In this document: positions 36,306-46,792 of the stretch, piece after piece
Layout: each line of letters begins with the position of its first letter
Numbering within the stretch: position 1 is the stretch's first letter
Source of the DNA: Rickettsiella endosymbiont of Rhagonycha lignosa
Lineage (GTDB): Bacteria > Pseudomonadota > Gammaproteobacteria > Diplorickettsiales > Diplorickettsiaceae
NCBI RefSeq assembly: GCF_964031165.1
Contig: NZ_OZ035011.1
Location: forward strand, 216,001 to 280,000
Length of the DNA stretch: 64,000 nt
Reading direction: 5' to 3'
Made by a program: the position numbers and the translations under genes
The notes under the pieces: model-generated
What the model was told of the DNA's origin: nothing
Seen by the model: only the letters and a program-made list of their open reading frames with translations
Databases searched by the model: none

Positions 36306-37721
36306 CTATTCATTATCAATTGAGAGTGCTAGTTTTTGTGCAATACTGCCAATATCGCCTGCACCTTGTAATAGCAGAACATCACCGTCCTGAATAACTT
36401 CATCTAAAGTTTGAGTAAGATTTTCTTTATCTTCGATATGGATAGGACTTGATTGATTATTTAAACGTATGGATTCTAATAAATCGGCGCTATCTGCGCC
36501 AGGTATGGGTATTTCTCCAGCCGAGTAAACATTTAGCAAGAGCAAACGATCAACCTCAGATAAAATTTCTACAAAATCTGCAAACAAATCGCGTGTTCGA
36601 GTGTAACGGTGCGGTTGGTAAGTCATGACTAAACGTCGGTCAGGCCATGCGCTACGAATGGCTTTTAAAGTAGCAGCAATCTCACGTGGATGATGCCCAT
36701 AATCATCTATCAATAAAGCATGTCCTTGTCGGCATTTTAGTTTTCCTAATATTTGAAAACGTCGATCGACACCACTGAAATGAGATAAAGCACCCAGTAT
36801 CACATCGTCTTTAATGCCGAGTTCGGAAGCAACGGCAATAGCAGCTAATGAATTTAAAGCATTGTGTTCGCCAGGAAGGTTTAAAGTTATATCGAGCGGT
36901 TTCTTCTTCGGCCGATTGACGGTAAAGTAATTTTTAATCCCTTTTTGCTGAAAAGAAGTGATACGAATATCAGCATCTTCACTAAATCCATAGGTGATAA
37001 TAGGACGCATAATATCAGGTAAGATCGATCGGACAAATGGATCATCACAGCACATAATGGCTAAACCATAAAAAGGTAGATGCCATAAAAATTCCAAAAA
37101 GCTTTTTTTTAGTTGCTGAAAATTACCATCATAAGTTCCCATATGGTCCATATCGATATTAGTCACGATAGCAATCATGGGTTTTAAATAGAGAAAAGAA
37201 GCATCACTTTCATCGGCTTCAGCGACTAAATAACGGCCAGCGCCTAAACGTGCATGTGTACTGGTGCTATTCAATTTGCCGCCAATAACAAACGTTGGAT
37301 CTAATCCCCCTTCTCCTAGTAAGCTTGCAACTAAACTTGTTGTGGTTGTTTTTCCGTGCGTTCCTGCAACAGCAACACTATAACGAAAACGCATCAATTC
37401 AGCGAGCATCAAGGCCCTTGGAACGACGGGTACTAGCGCGTTACGTGCAGCCACAATTTCTACATTATCGGGGGATACTGCACTAGAATAAACAATTACA
37501 TCGGCATCACGTATGTGTTTTTCGTGATGACCCAATTGGATCTCAGTGCCTAATTTTCTCAGGTGTTGAGTCATGGCATTTTCTTGAAGATCAGAACCGG
37601 AAATAATGTAACCTTCATTTAATAAGATTTCAGCAATACCACCCATGCCAGCACCGCCAATTCCTACGAAATGGAGGTGTTGTATACGTCCCATTTGATG
37701 GTCAACAAAAGGGATTTTCAT
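36306..37721 (-). CDS. murC: UDP-N-acetylmuramate--L-alanine ligase
   Basis: A 471-aa Mur ligase. The N-terminal UDP-binding motif [15 protein letters not shown], the ATP P-loop [11 protein letters not shown], the EADESDASF segment and the C-terminal [13 protein letters not shown] motif are all intact. It adds L-Ala to UDP-MurNAc. ATG 37721 fits the family; a longer frame starts at 37784 but adds an unrelated N-terminus. It lies 84 bp after the FkbM methyltransferase gene, where murG normally stands. Confidence 0.96.
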   Translation of the reverse strand: MKIPFVDHQMGRIQHLHFVGIGGAGMGGIAEILLNEGYIISGSDLQENAMTQHLRKLGTEIQLGHHEKHIRDADVIVYSSAVSPDNVEIVAARNALVPVVPRALMLAELMRFRYSVAVAGTHGKTTTTSLVASLLGEGGLDPTFVIGGKLNSTSTHARLGAGRYLVAEADESDASFLYLKPMIAIVTNIDMDHMGTYDGNFQQLKKSFLEFLWHLPFYGLAIMCCDDPFVRSILPDIMRPIITYGFSEDADIRITSFQQKGIKNYFTVNRPKKKPLDITLNLPGEHNALNSLAAIAVASELGIKDDVILGALSHFSGVDRRFQILGKLKCRQGHALLIDDYGHHPREIAATLKAIRSAWPDRRLVMTYQPHRYTRTRDLFADFVEILSEVDRLLLLNVYSAGEIPIPGADSADLLESIRLNNQSSPIHIEDKENLTQTLDEVIQDGDVLLLQGAGDIGSIAQKLALSIDNE

Positions 37722-37805
37722 GTCTACAAACCTTTGTTCTGAAAAAAGGAGGTATATTGTGGCATTAGTTGTGCAAAGGCTCAACCAATTCAGCTTTTAT
37801 AGATT

Positions 37806-38780
37806 TTATTCTAAAGACGCGGTTGTTGCTATTATGAGGGAATAAAATCGATTTTCTGGTCTAGTAAGTGGGCTTATAATGATTTCATAGCCTTTTAGAA
37901 GCCTTGTAAAAAAGCCTATTAAGCTTGTAGTGAGCTTCTTTCGTTCAATGGTGTAAAAATAAGCATAATGAAGTTGAGTCAAATAGTCAAAAATGGCTTG
38001 AGAACCCATTTCCCCTTGGGAAGTATGTGCTTCAAAGAAAATAATAGGTTGATGGCGAATTAAAGTTTGCTTAAGTCCCTGTAGGGCAGGTAGTTCAAGT
38101 CCTTCAATATCGAGTTTCATTACACCGATTGAAGAAGATGTAAAGTCTCGAGATAAAATCGTATCACCTTTTTCTAAATTAAGTTTTTGTTTAGAAATTG
38201 AGTGATAGTTTTTAAAGTTAAACCCAGCGCCACCTAGATTTTCTGGGTCTTCAAAAAAAGGTAGAGTGCCAGGTACATTACTTAAACCTACGGGGATAAC
38301 ATGAATATTTTTTGTTTGATTTAAAAAAATGTTGATGTCCAGTAATTTTAAAGCCGTTGGATTAGGTTCGAAAGCGATAATTTCTTTAAAGTAGCGTGAA
38401 AAAAACAGTGCATGATTGCCAATGTTTGCACCGACATCTATTAAGGTTTGTTGTTTAAATTTGTCCAAATAATTTTTAAAAATTATTTCAAAACTGATTA
38501 AGAATTCTTCTTCGTAAAGACCGTTAAGTACTATCGCTTGACCTATGGTATCACTAGGAACACAGGCCAATTGAGGATAATTTTTTAAACGATTTTTTCT
38601 ATGTATCTTTCTAAGATAGCATCCTAAATGGTGTTGTGAGAATCTTGAATACCAAGGTAAGTGATATACAAGCCGTTGTATTTTAGAAGATTCCATTCGG
38701 AAACGACATAGAATTAGGTCATAAAGATAACTGATCATACTTTTTATGGCGCAGAAAGGGTAGGACAATATTTTAATCAT
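37806..38780 (-). CDS. FkbM-family SAM methyltransferase
   Basis: A 324-aa protein. The SAM motif TLIDVGANIGNHALFFS, followed by IIAFEPNPTALKLL and GVMKLDIEGLELPALQG, is that of FkbM methyltransferases, which methylate hydroxyl groups of glycans or secondary metabolites. The N-terminal 90 residues are basic and hydrophobic and may hold a membrane-associated segment. ATG 38780 overlaps the ftsW stop by 8 bases; a TTG at 38795 is less likely. It occupies the slot where ftsW-murG-murC normally places murG, so it may be a displaced insertion or a wall-linked methyltransferase. Confidence 0.85.
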   Translation of the reverse strand: MIKILSYPFCAIKSMISYLYDLILCRFRMESSKIQRLVYHLPWYSRFSQHHLGCYLRKIHRKNRLKNYPQLACVPSDTIGQAIVLNGLYEEEFLISFEIIFKNYLDKFKQQTLIDVGANIGNHALFFSRYFKEIIAFEPNPTALKLLDINIFLNQTKNIHVIPVGLSNVPGTLPFFEDPENLGGAGFNFKNYHSISKQKLNLEKGDTILSRDFTSSSIGVMKLDIEGLELPALQGLKQTLIRHQPIIFFEAHTSQGEMGSQAIFDYLTQLHYAYFYTIERKKLTTSLIGFFTRLLKGYEIIISPLTRPENRFYSLIIATTASLE

Positions 38781-39930
38781 AGATTCTAAACCCAAGCTGG
38801 ACTAAACGATATTCATAATCGATACGCAACAATAAAGCCAGCATGATACAGGTCATGAGTAAACTGCTTCCTCCATAGCTCATGAGGGGTAATGTTAAAC
38901 CTTTCGTGGGTAAAACGCCGGTATTGACACCAATATTAATCATGAATTGTAAAGCAATGTTTAAACCGATCCCATAGGCAAGATAAGCTGAGAAACGTTG
39001 GCCAATATTAAAACAACGATAGCCTATATATAATGCCCGCCAGACTAATAGTGAAAATAATAGAATCATAAATAATCCACCGATCAAGCCTAGTTCTTCG
39101 GTAAGCACGGCAAACAAAAAATCTGTGTGTGCTTCAGGAAGATAAAATAACTTTTGTATGCTTTCCCCCAGTCCCACGCCAAACCAACCTCCACGACCAA
39201 AAGCAATTAATGATTGAGTTAATTGATAGCCTGAATCAAATTGGTTAGCCCAAGGATTAAGAAAAGTTGTTAGACGTGCTAAACGATAAGGTGAACTAAC
39301 CGCTAAGATACCTAAAATAATTGCTACACCGACTAACAAAACAATAAATTGCCAAATCCTTACGCCCGCTAAAAATAACATTCCTAAACTAGTGACCAAT
39401 ATCACTGTGGCGGCTCCAAAATCAGGTTCGCGTAAGAGTAAAAAAGTAATCACCGCAAGAACCATTAATGGCTTGAGGAAGCCACGAATTTGATTTTGCA
39501 CTTGTTTTTCTTGGCGTACTAAATAACCAGCCAAATAAACAATCATGGTTAATTTGACGAATTCAGACACTTGTAATCCAAATGGGCCAAAGCCTAACCA
39601 ACGCATACTTCCATTAACTTGTCTGCCGATACCAGGTAATAAAACTAAAAAAAGTAAACCAATACTGAGTATTAACAATGCAAGACTGATTTGTTGCCAA
39701 TATGAGGTTTTTATTTGAACTACAATTATTCCAGCGGCGACTCCTAAGATTAAGTAAAATAGTTGATGGAAAAAAAAATGGAAAGATTGGCCATACTGGT
39801 GTTCAGAAATCACAATTGAGGTAGAAGCGACCATTAATAAACCGAATGCAAGTAAAGTAACAATGACAACTAGTAACCAACGATCATACAAAACGATGGA
39901 TGTAACATCGGGATTGCTGGTTTTTGACAT
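38773..39930 (-). CDS. ftsW: Lipid II polymerase / cell-division protein FtsW
   Basis: A 385-aa SEDS protein with about ten membrane helices. Family signatures visible are the conserved Asp region in REPDFGAATVI, SGYQLTQSLIAFGRGGWFGVGLGES and LPEAHTDFLFAVLTEELG. FtsW polymerises glycan strands at the septum with FtsI. It lies one base after murD's stop on the same strand, which favours FtsW over RodA. The downstream gene overlaps its stop. Confidence 0.94.
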   Translation of the reverse strand: MSKTSNPDVTSIVLYDRWLLVVIVTLLAFGLLMVASTSIVISEHQYGQSFHFFFHQLFYLILGVAAGIIVVQIKTSYWQQISLALLILSIGLLFLVLLPGIGRQVNGSMRWLGFGPFGLQVSEFVKLTMIVYLAGYLVRQEKQVQNQIRGFLKPLMVLAVITFLLLREPDFGAATVILVTSLGMLFLAGVRIWQFIVLLVGVAIILGILAVSSPYRLARLTTFLNPWANQFDSGYQLTQSLIAFGRGGWFGVGLGESIQKLFYLPEAHTDFLFAVLTEELGLIGGLFMILLFSLLVWRALYIGYRCFNIGQRFSAYLAYGIGLNIALQFMINIGVNTGVLPTKGLTLPLMSYGGSSLLMTCIMLALLLRIDYEYRLVQLGFRIYD

Positions 39931-39931
39931 A

Positions 39932-41287
39932 TCAATGGATTCCTCGTGCTAAATCGCTAAAAACATCACCACGCTCTTCATAATTTTTAAACATATCCAT
40001 ACTGGCACACGCAGGAGATAAAAGAACAATATCACCTTGAGTGGCAGTTTGATGAGCTATTTTTACGGCCTGCGCCAAATCTGCAGACAGTTCGATGGCT
40101 GTGCTTTTTTTTAATGAATTTTTTAATAAAGCAGCATCTTGACCAATTAAAATCATTTTTTTAACATAACGCTTTATGGGATCATTTAACAATGAAAAAT
40201 CGGCGCCTTTAGCTAAACCTCCAGCAATTAAAATAATTTTACCTGAAATAGCTGGGCCTAATCCATTAAGCGCGGCAAGTGTTGCCCCAACATTGGTTGC
40301 TTTAGAATCATTATACCAAGTTACACCTTCATGCTTTTTAACCCATTGGCAGCGGTGAGGTAGACCTTTAAATTGACACAATGCAATTAGCATAGCTGAC
40401 GTGGATAATCCAATCGCATGGCCTATCGTTAAAGCTGTCAAGGCATTGGTCCAATTATGTCGGCCTTTGATAGGTATTTTTTCAACAGGCAATAAAATTT
40501 GATTCCCTTTTGTAAAATAGGTTTTTTGATTAATAGTTTGCAAACCAAATTCTTTTAAATCAGATTTTAGTGGTTCTAAACCGAAACTGATTATTTTTTT
40601 TGCTTTAAATTTAGGATAAGTATTTGAATCTTCTCGATTCCATAAAGCTATTTCACATTCTTGATAAATTCGTTGCTTTGCTTGTATGTAGGCAGTTAAA
40701 GTTTTATGACGATCTAAATGATCAGGACTGATATTTAGTATGCTTGCTAATTTAGGACGCAAACTATAAGTAGTTTCTAATTGAAAACTTGAAATTTCTA
40801 ATACATAAAAATCGGGTATGGGTTCATCAAGCAAATCTAATGCCGGTTTGCCGATATTTCCACCCACTCCAACCTTTAATTTTGATTGATCTATCATATT
40901 GCCTACTAAGCTAGTCACAGTTCCTTTGGCATTGCTCCCAGTAATCGCGATGATAGGTGCACGAGCGTGTTGGGCAAATAATTCGATATCACCGAAAGGT
41001 TTAAGTTTATATCGCTTAATGGCACTGCAAATGTTTTTCTCGTTAAGATCGACACCGGGACTAACAATCAACTCTTTACAATTTTGGAAGTGTTGCGGAT
41101 TAAAAGGTCCTAAATAATAGGCAGCGTGCGAAAATTCTTTTTGAAATTCCGATAATCTTGGTGGATTTAAACGACTATCCAGGAGCGTAAAAGGCAAGTT
41201 TAATCGGGTAAAATAACGTGCACAGGAAAGTCCAGTTTCTCCTAAGCCGATGATCAAACGGGTATTACAAGAATTAGACAGTGGCAT
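39932..41287 (-). CDS. murD: UDP-N-acetylmuramoyl-L-alanine--D-glutamate ligase
   Basis: A 451-aa Mur ligase. The start [13 protein letters not shown], the [11 protein letters not shown] segment, [13 protein letters not shown] and [17 protein letters not shown] fit MurD. The ATP loop reads [11 protein letters not shown] instead of the usual GSNGKSTVTTL: Gly to Ala before the Lys and Ser to Gly after it. The Lys and the following Thr remain. ATG 41287 has a strong GGAGGCGGAG site and overlaps the mnmA end by 14 bases; a longer frame upstream is less likely. Confidence 0.93.
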   Translation of the reverse strand: MPLSNSCNTRLIIGLGETGLSCARYFTRLNLPFTLLDSRLNPPRLSEFQKEFSHAAYYLGPFNPQHFQNCKELIVSPGVDLNEKNICSAIKRYKLKPFGDIELFAQHARAPIIAITGSNAKGTVTSLVGNMIDQSKLKVGVGGNIGKPALDLLDEPIPDFYVLEISSFQLETTYSLRPKLASILNISPDHLDRHKTLTAYIQAKQRIYQECEIALWNREDSNTYPKFKAKKIISFGLEPLKSDLKEFGLQTINQKTYFTKGNQILLPVEKIPIKGRHNWTNALTALTIGHAIGLSTSAMLIALCQFKGLPHRCQWVKKHEGVTWYNDSKATNVGATLAALNGLGPAISGKIILIAGGLAKGADFSLLNDPIKRYVKKMILIGQDAALLKNSLKKSTAIELSADLAQAVKIAHQTATQGDIVLLSPACASMDMFKNYEERGDVFSDLARGIH

Positions 41288-42359
41288 CAATGACTCCGCC
41301 TCCCAAGCAGGTTTGACCTTGATAAAAAACAACCGATTGACCAGGTGTAATCGCTCGCTGCGGCATTTCAAATTCTACTAGATATTTATCGTTGCTTGAA
41401 GGTTTGATTAGGCAAGGCGTTTCAACTTGCCGGAAACGTGTTTTTGCTGTGCAATACAATGGGCTGTTGGGAGGGCAATCGTTGACCCAATGCAATTGTG
41501 TGCAGGCCAAAGCAGTCGAAAAAAGTTGAGGATGGTCGTGTCCTTGTACCACGATTAAGGTATTTCGCGCGAGCTGCTTATCGGCGACATACCAGGGCGA
41601 TCCGGATTTTTCTTTCCGACCCCCGATGCGCAATCCTTGGCGTTGACCTAAGGTGTAAAACATCAAGCCATCATGTTCTCCAATGACTTCACCGGTTAAT
41701 GTTTCAATCTTGCCTGGCTGCGCAGGTAGGTAGGTTTGTAAAAAATGTTTAAATTTGCGTTCGCCAATAAAGCAGATACCGGTACTATCTTTTTTAGTTG
41801 CATTAAGAAAACCTGCGTGATTAGCAATTTGTCGTACTTTCAATTTGGTAAGATTGGCCAATGGAAATAAGGTTTTGGCTAATGGCTTTTGACCTAAAGT
41901 ATACAAAAAATAGGTTTGATCCTTATTTTTATCGGCACATTTAAGTAATTGATAGGTGTTATTTTCATGAGATATTCCCGCATAATGGCCGGTGGCAATA
42001 AAATCGGCGCCGCATTGCAGGGCATAATCAAGAAAAGTTTTAAATTTAATTTCCCTATTACATAGGATATCCGGATTGGGTGTGCGACCTAATTGATATT
42101 CGGCTAAAAAATGTGTAAACACACGATTCCAATATTCGGCTGCAAAATTAATAGTATGCAATGGAATCTCTAATTTATCGCAGATAGCTTGTGCATCCGC
42201 AATATCGGCACTGGCAGAACAGTAATCTTCGGTGTCGTCTTCTTCCCAGTTTTTCATAAACAGCCCTTCGACTTGATAGCCTTGCTCTTTAAGCAACAAA
42301 GCAGTCACTGAGGAATCCACGCCCCCCGAGAGGCCGACCATGACACGTTGTTTTTTCAT
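41274..42359 (-). CDS. mnmA: tRNA-specific 2-thiouridylase
   Basis: A 361-aa protein. The PP-loop [15 protein letters not shown] is at the N-terminus, the catalytic Cys pair is in [13 protein letters not shown] and [12 protein letters not shown], and GHYAGI and [10 protein letters not shown] are present. With ATP and sulfur relay it makes the s2U34 of tRNA-Lys, Glu and Gln. The stop overlaps murD's start, so mnmA appears to lead the mur run. Confidence 0.95.
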   Translation of the reverse strand: MKKQRVMVGLSGGVDSSVTALLLKEQGYQVEGLFMKNWEEDDTEDYCSASADIADAQAICDKLEIPLHTINFAAEYWNRVFTHFLAEYQLGRTPNPDILCNREIKFKTFLDYALQCGADFIATGHYAGISHENNTYQLLKCADKNKDQTYFLYTLGQKPLAKTLFPLANLTKLKVRQIANHAGFLNATKKDSTGICFIGERKFKHFLQTYLPAQPGKIETLTGEVIGEHDGLMFYTLGQRQGLRIGGRKEKSGSPWYVADKQLARNTLIVVQGHDHPQLFSTALACTQLHWVNDCPPNSPLYCTAKTRFRQVETPCLIKPSSNDKYLVEFEMPQRAITPGQSVVFYQGQTCLGGGVIDATV

Positions 42360-42529
42360 GTAATTTTTTAAATTTGACCTAAGTCATATTATTATGAGAA
42401 CACTTGTGGGTTAATTTACCTCCATTTAGGCTAACTTTCTAGTTATTCGATGAACGCCACCCCTAATTTACGTTAAGCTACTCTAGTTATCAGTAGAATA
42501 GCCGAAAAAGATCTATTTTTTCTTTTTTA

Positions 42530-43168
42530 TTATTGATTAATTAAGTTTTTATAGTCTTGTTTAATGCTGCTTACATCATGTGGAGGAGAGAAAATAGCCG
42601 CCAATTTAGCTTCAGGATTGATTAAATATAAAGTCCCGCTATGGTCAATTTGGTAGTTATTTTCTGAAGATTTGCTTTGCTGAGCTTGAATATACACCAC
42701 ACCCATTTGCTTGCTCAGTTGCTGGATTCCTGCTAACGGTCCGGTAAGACCGATGAAATTAGGATTAAAGGCTTTAACATAAGATCCCACTACTTTAGGA
42801 GTATCTCGTCTAGGATCGAGTGTAATAAATATTACTTGCGGGAGAGGGATTTTTTCGGCTTTTAATTCCGTATAAAGTTGTGTCAACATAGCCATTGTTA
42901 ACGGGCAAATACTTTGACAATAAGTGTAACCAAAAAACAGGAAGCTGAAATGACCTTTTAAACTATGATTAGTAAATGGTTTGCCTAGTCCATTTACTAG
43001 ATGAAACTCAGGTATTAATTGAGGTTGATCGATGCTAGTTCCCGCAATGGGTAGCGTTACTCGAGTTTTTGCAGAATACCAAAGATTAACGCCTAAGCCT
43101 AAGACTAAAGCGAGTATGGTAAAAATGATAAAGGTTAAAAATCGTTTATTAGAGACAGGGCAGGTCAT
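42530..43168 (-). CDS. SCO1/SenC-family copper chaperone
   Basis: A 212-aa protein with one N-terminal membrane anchor (residues about 8-28) and a thioredoxin fold. The copper ligands are present: CxxxC in YTYCQSICPL and the distal His in YQIDHSGTLYLI. It delivers copper to the CuA centre of cytochrome oxidase. Start ATG 43168 follows GAGGAA and overlaps the ctaB stop by one base (TAATG). Confidence 0.94.
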   Translation of the reverse strand: MTCPVSNKRFLTFIIFTILALVLGLGVNLWYSAKTRVTLPIAGTSIDQPQLIPEFHLVNGLGKPFTNHSLKGHFSFLFFGYTYCQSICPLTMAMLTQLYTELKAEKIPLPQVIFITLDPRRDTPKVVGSYVKAFNPNFIGLTGPLAGIQQLSKQMGVVYIQAQQSKSSENNYQIDHSGTLYLINPEAKLAAIFSPPHDVSSIKQDYKNLINQ

Positions 43169-44064
43169 TAAATATTCCTCATTAAAGAATGGTCCATGAA
43201 CAAACACGCAAACAGCATGAGTAAATAAAAATTCGAGTAATGAAATGTTTTTATCGCTGTTGTAGCTTTAGTTTGCTTTAATAAATTAGCCGCTGCAACT
43301 ATAAATCCTGTATTTAATAATAAAGCGGCAATTAAATAAAAATATCCACTCATGCCTATGCTGAAAGGTAACAAACTGATTCCAGTTAGAAGCAAGGTAT
43401 AAAGTAAAATTTGTTGCTTAGTAAAAGCAATACCATGCGTCACTGGCAACATAGGCAAATTACTTTTTGCATAGTCGCTATGTCTTGCAATAGCCAATGA
43501 CCAAAAGTGCGGGGGTGTCCAAATAAATATAATTAACACTAGGAGTAAGCCACCCGGATCAATATTTCCTGTTACTGCTGTCCAACCCAGCAAAGGAGGT
43601 GTTGCACCTGCTAAACCACCGATAACGATATTTTGCGCGGTATGCTTTTTTAAATATAAAGTATAAATAAATGAATAAACAATTAAACTTGAAAAGCTTA
43701 AAAAACAAGTTAATAAGTTACTCGATAATCCTACTATGACTAACCCAAATAAACTGGTTGCTAATGAAAATAGCAAAACATGCATAGAAGAAATTTTTTT
43801 TTGTGGTAATGGTCTTCGCTCAGTCCGTGTCATTAGGCTATCCAATCGATATTCTAATAAATGGTTTAGTGACCCTGCAGAAATGGCTACTAAACCGATA
43901 CCTAATAATGTAAATAAACTTAGCTGTAAAGAAATCGGTTTCGAAGTAGCGAGTGACATGCCGACCCAAACGGTAATTAACATTAAACTAGTGACGCGCC
44001 ATTTCCCTAATTCTAAATAAATTCGCGTCTTACTAACCAGACAAATAGTAAAATTCTTTAACAT
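43168..44064 (-). CDS. ctaB: Protohaem IX farnesyltransferase
   Basis: A 298-aa UbiA-family membrane prenyltransferase with eight or nine hydrophobic segments. The prenyl-diphosphate motif (NHLLEYRLDSLMTRTERRPLP) fits the ND(x)xxDxxMxRTxxRPL consensus of CtaB/CyoE, and a second Asp-rich region is seen after helix five (IWTPPHFWSLAIARHSDY). It makes haem O from haem B. ATG 44064 with AAGGAA upstream is preferred over an ATG 11 codons earlier. Its neighbours make it part of the cox locus. Confidence 0.93.
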   Translation of the reverse strand: MLKNFTICLVSKTRIYLELGKWRVTSLMLITVWVGMSLATSKPISLQLSLFTLLGIGLVAISAGSLNHLLEYRLDSLMTRTERRPLPQKKISSMHVLLFSLATSLFGLVIVGLSSNLLTCFLSFSSLIVYSFIYTLYLKKHTAQNIVIGGLAGATPPLLGWTAVTGNIDPGGLLLVLIIFIWTPPHFWSLAIARHSDYAKSNLPMLPVTHGIAFTKQQILLYTLLLTGISLLPFSIGMSGYFYLIAALLLNTGFIVAAANLLKQTKATTAIKTFHYSNFYLLMLFACLFMDHSLMRNI

Positions 44065-44097
44065 ATTTTTCCTTATGCTTTTTAGCACATCCTTCAT

Positions 44098-44378
44098 TCA
44101 TCGAAAAAAATTATACGAGAATAATTCTATTATGGGTAGAGTATTGAGAAAAAATAAATTAATTATTAGTAGGTATTTGTAAATTTAAAACTAAATTTTA
44201 AAGTAAATAAATAATTTATATTATTAAATATTTTTTTTATTTTTTTAATTTTTAAAAAAATAAAAAAAATAACTAGACAAAATTAATTTATTAATGATAA
44301 ATTGTTTTCGATTAAAAATTAAATGAAATAAAAATATCATTTAATAAATATAAAAATAATAAAAAAGAGGTTTGATTT
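44098..44378. promoter_or_regulatory. AT-rich divergent region with A/T palindrome
   Basis: The gap between ctaB (minus) and the orphan cluster (plus) is almost all A and T. It must hold the promoters of both, and a perfect 19-bp A/T inverted repeat lies in its middle. I cannot point to convincing -35 and -10 boxes because AT-rich hexamers are everywhere. AAAAAGAGG precedes the orphan start. Confidence 0.4.
44230..44270. repeat. Perfect 19-bp all-A/T inverted repeat
   Basis: Left arm 44230-44248 is A, eight T, A, seven T, AA. The right arm 44252-44270 is its exact complement, with a 3-base T loop. It lies upstream of genes on both sides, so it is not a terminator for either. A cruciform, a curved-DNA element or a binding site for a nucleoid protein are possible. 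Confidence 0.7.
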
Positions 44379-45428
44379 ATGCCAACTATCTATCTAGCTA
44401 CGCCTAAAAATTCGTTTATACCTGAAGATGAGCTTAAAGAAAAAAACTTTAATTATATTGTAATAAAAAAACATAATTATAAGTTAAAAAAAATAATTAA
44501 AAGCCAAGGGTCAATTAGTATTGATTTAATGGATAATTACGCATCTTCTGATAAATATTTACTATCTTTTAAAGTCGAGGAATCTCAAGGAAAAAATCTA
44601 CAAAAATATTTAGACTCCAAACAAAAAGATTTTTTAGAAGAAAATAATTTGATAAATGAAGATTCCATCGAGCATTTTTTTAAATTTATACAAGCCGAGC
44701 AAGATTATGATTTTAAGAGATTGGATGAAAACGAAAATTTAGAAGAACAAATTATTTCTAATGCAACCCCTGAATCACCTCAATATCCAAGGACTTCTGA
44801 CATAGTGCACAATTTACTTGATAAAGAGCATGAAGACTTACTAAATAATATACCTACACAAACCTTGAACTTCAATCGACAAACTTCAGTATACAGTGAA
44901 GATTCTAAATCTATAGATGAAAGTTTTAATAGAAGAGTATCTATGCATGATGATCCACTTGGAGAAAATGCAGTAGAAAATGCAAAAACAACTTTGTTTG
45001 CAGAGAAAAAAATTAATTCATTTTTTATTAAAATAAACAGTTCAGAACATTTTAAAAATATAAAATGTCATGGTGAAAAGATTGAAAACGGATCTTTTAA
45101 TGGAAAAGAAAAATCAGAAATATTATTATCGATTACCGAATTAGCTGCACAGATAAGAAAGAACAGTAACGACAAAGATAATATATCATCGACTGATCAA
45201 TTAAAAACATTAAAACAAAATATCTCTAAATTAGACGCCATAATTAATAATACACAGAATCTTAAAATTTTAGAACGGTACCGTGGTTTTTCGCCCTTTA
45301 AATGTCTTGCTACGCTTTGGGGTGGTGGAAAAGTGAAAAGTAAAGAGTATGTAGAGCAATTACGGAATGAACTGAACCCGTTAATCAACGAGGTCAACGA
45401 AGTGCTTTCTGTTCGTCCGACTGCTTAG
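44379..45428 (+). CDS. Orphan protein 1 with C-terminal YRG...GGGKV motif
   Basis: A 349-aa Lys/Asn/Glu-rich protein with no signal peptide or membrane span. I do not recognise a family. Its C-terminus has a motif, starting at Tyr301, of the form YRG-x-S-xxx-C-x-AT-xx-GGGKV-x-S, followed by a helix. The next protein carries the same motif. The low GC, long helical stretches and C-terminal motif fit a secreted effector family. A terminator hairpin follows its stop. It starts behind AAAAAGAGG. Confidence 0.75.
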   Translation: MPTIYLATPKNSFIPEDELKEKNFNYIVIKKHNYKLKKIIKSQGSISIDLMDNYASSDKYLLSFKVEESQGKNLQKYLDSKQKDFLEENNLINEDSIEHFFKFIQAEQDYDFKRLDENENLEEQIISNATPESPQYPRTSDIVHNLLDKEHEDLLNNIPTQTLNFNRQTSVYSEDSKSIDESFNRRVSMHDDPLGENAVENAKTTLFAEKKINSFFIKINSSEHFKNIKCHGEKIENGSFNGKEKSEILLSITELAAQIRKNSNDKDNISSTDQLKTLKQNISKLDAIINNTQNLKILERYRGFSPFKCLATLWGGGKVKSKEYVEQLRNELNPLINEVNEVLSVRPTA

Positions 45429-45434
45429 ATAAAC

Positions 45435-45456
45435 AAGGGCAGATTTTTCTGCCCTT
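45435..45456 (+). terminator. Rho-independent terminator after orphan 1
   Basis: The arms AAGGGCAGA and TCTGCCCTT pair perfectly around a TTTT loop, 7 bp after the stop of orphan 1. The T run after the stem is short (TTT). It may only attenuate, because orphan 2 starts 26 bp further on. Confidence 0.7.
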
Positions 45457-45481
45457 TATGAAAATAATAAGGGGTTAGCAC

Positions 45482-46726
45482 ATGCCATCAATATATCCAT
45501 TTGTACATTCAGTTAAAATTAATGAGTTATTGGAACAATTATCTTTAGTAGAAGAACAATTAAAAATCTTTGATGAATTTTATGGATTTGATAAACTACT
45601 AAAGGAATCTCAAGATCTACTCAATGCTAAAGAAAATATTAAAGGTGAAGCAATAACTGCATCAATTAATAAAATTAATGATTTCATTAAACAAAATTTT
45701 TCAATAAAAGCTAAAATTGAGCAAATAAATTATTTAATGTCGATCATAGAGATATATTTTGATCAAAATGAAATTCAAACTATAAATAGTGCTTTAGCCA
45801 TACAAAAAAACAAGTTTGAAATTTTAAAAAGCAATGAATTTAATAACTCCGATGATGTGATAGAGTCAATTGCGGCAATTGATTCAATCTTCGGTAAAAG
45901 AATTGATGAGCTATTGAAAAAAATAAAAAAAACTTATTTTGAAAAAAAATTTTCACCTTGCTATCAAATTTATTTGGAGAAGCAATTAGAATTAATACAA
46001 TTTATAGAAGGAGACGAAAAAATCCAAATTGATTTTTCTTTTCAGCAGCTATACTGGCTAATAGATTTTTTAAAAAAATTTGAAAATTCACATCAACATT
46101 TTAATGAGTTGCAAACCAAATTTGAGGTTATTGGCAATAAGTATTTAAATTTATGTATACATCCTAATAGATCTAAAACAATTGACATTTTAAAAAATGC
46201 AGTTGAACTACAAGTCAATTTTTTGAAGGAAGAATTCGCTGAATTTGATCCGCATTATAAACTGCCTGGATCTTTAGATGATGAAGTGAACAAACTTGAT
46301 CAACAAATAAATGAGTTGTACCAGCTCAATCAAAATGAACTAATAGAACTTATAGAAAATTCCAAACAGAATTTGATTGACTATGGCCAAAAATTATATT
46401 TACTAAAAAGTAAATGTGCTAACAATAAATCTCAACAATTAAAGCTGATTATCCAAGAAATTGAGTCATTGTTAAATTCTGAAACGTGCCAGCCACAAGA
46501 AAATATTTCTAGTAGAAATATTACCCAAAGCAAAATTTTAGGTCTAAAGAAAACAATCAAGGAAGCAAAAACTATTTTATCTGAATATCGAGGGATATCG
46601 TTGTTACGTTGTGTTGCAACATTTTTTGGTGGAGGAAAGGTTAGGAGTGAGTTGTTAGTTAACAAGCTTGAAGAACAATTAACAGGCCTGCAAAGCAATA
46701 TTAATGTCCAACCGTTGAGTCTATAA
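45482..46726 (+). CDS. Orphan protein 2 with C-terminal YRG...GGGKV motif
   Basis: A 414-aa protein, mostly alpha-helical by composition (coiled-coil-like Leu/Ile/Glu/Lys/Asn), without signal peptide or membrane span. Its C-terminal motif from Tyr369, YRG-x-S-xxx-C-x-AT-xx-GGGKV-x-S, is the same as in orphan 1, and the helix after it also matches (VxxLxxxL). The N-terminal parts of the two do not align by eye, so a shared terminal module is likely. It starts behind AAGGGGTT. Confidence 0.75.
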   Translation: MPSIYPFVHSVKINELLEQLSLVEEQLKIFDEFYGFDKLLKESQDLLNAKENIKGEAITASINKINDFIKQNFSIKAKIEQINYLMSIIEIYFDQNEIQTINSALAIQKNKFEILKSNEFNNSDDVIESIAAIDSIFGKRIDELLKKIKKTYFEKKFSPCYQIYLEKQLELIQFIEGDEKIQIDFSFQQLYWLIDFLKKFENSHQHFNELQTKFEVIGNKYLNLCIHPNRSKTIDILKNAVELQVNFLKEEFAEFDPHYKLPGSLDDEVNKLDQQINELYQLNQNELIELIENSKQNLIDYGQKLYLLKSKCANNKSQQLKLIIQEIESLLNSETCQPQENISSRNITQSKILGLKKTIKEAKTILSEYRGISLLRCVATFFGGGKVRSELLVNKLEEQLTGLQSNINVQPLSL

Positions 46727-46792
46727 ATACTTGTTAAGTTAAAAAGGGACTTTTAAACTGTTTCTTTCTAATTTAATGAGATTAATAAGAAG

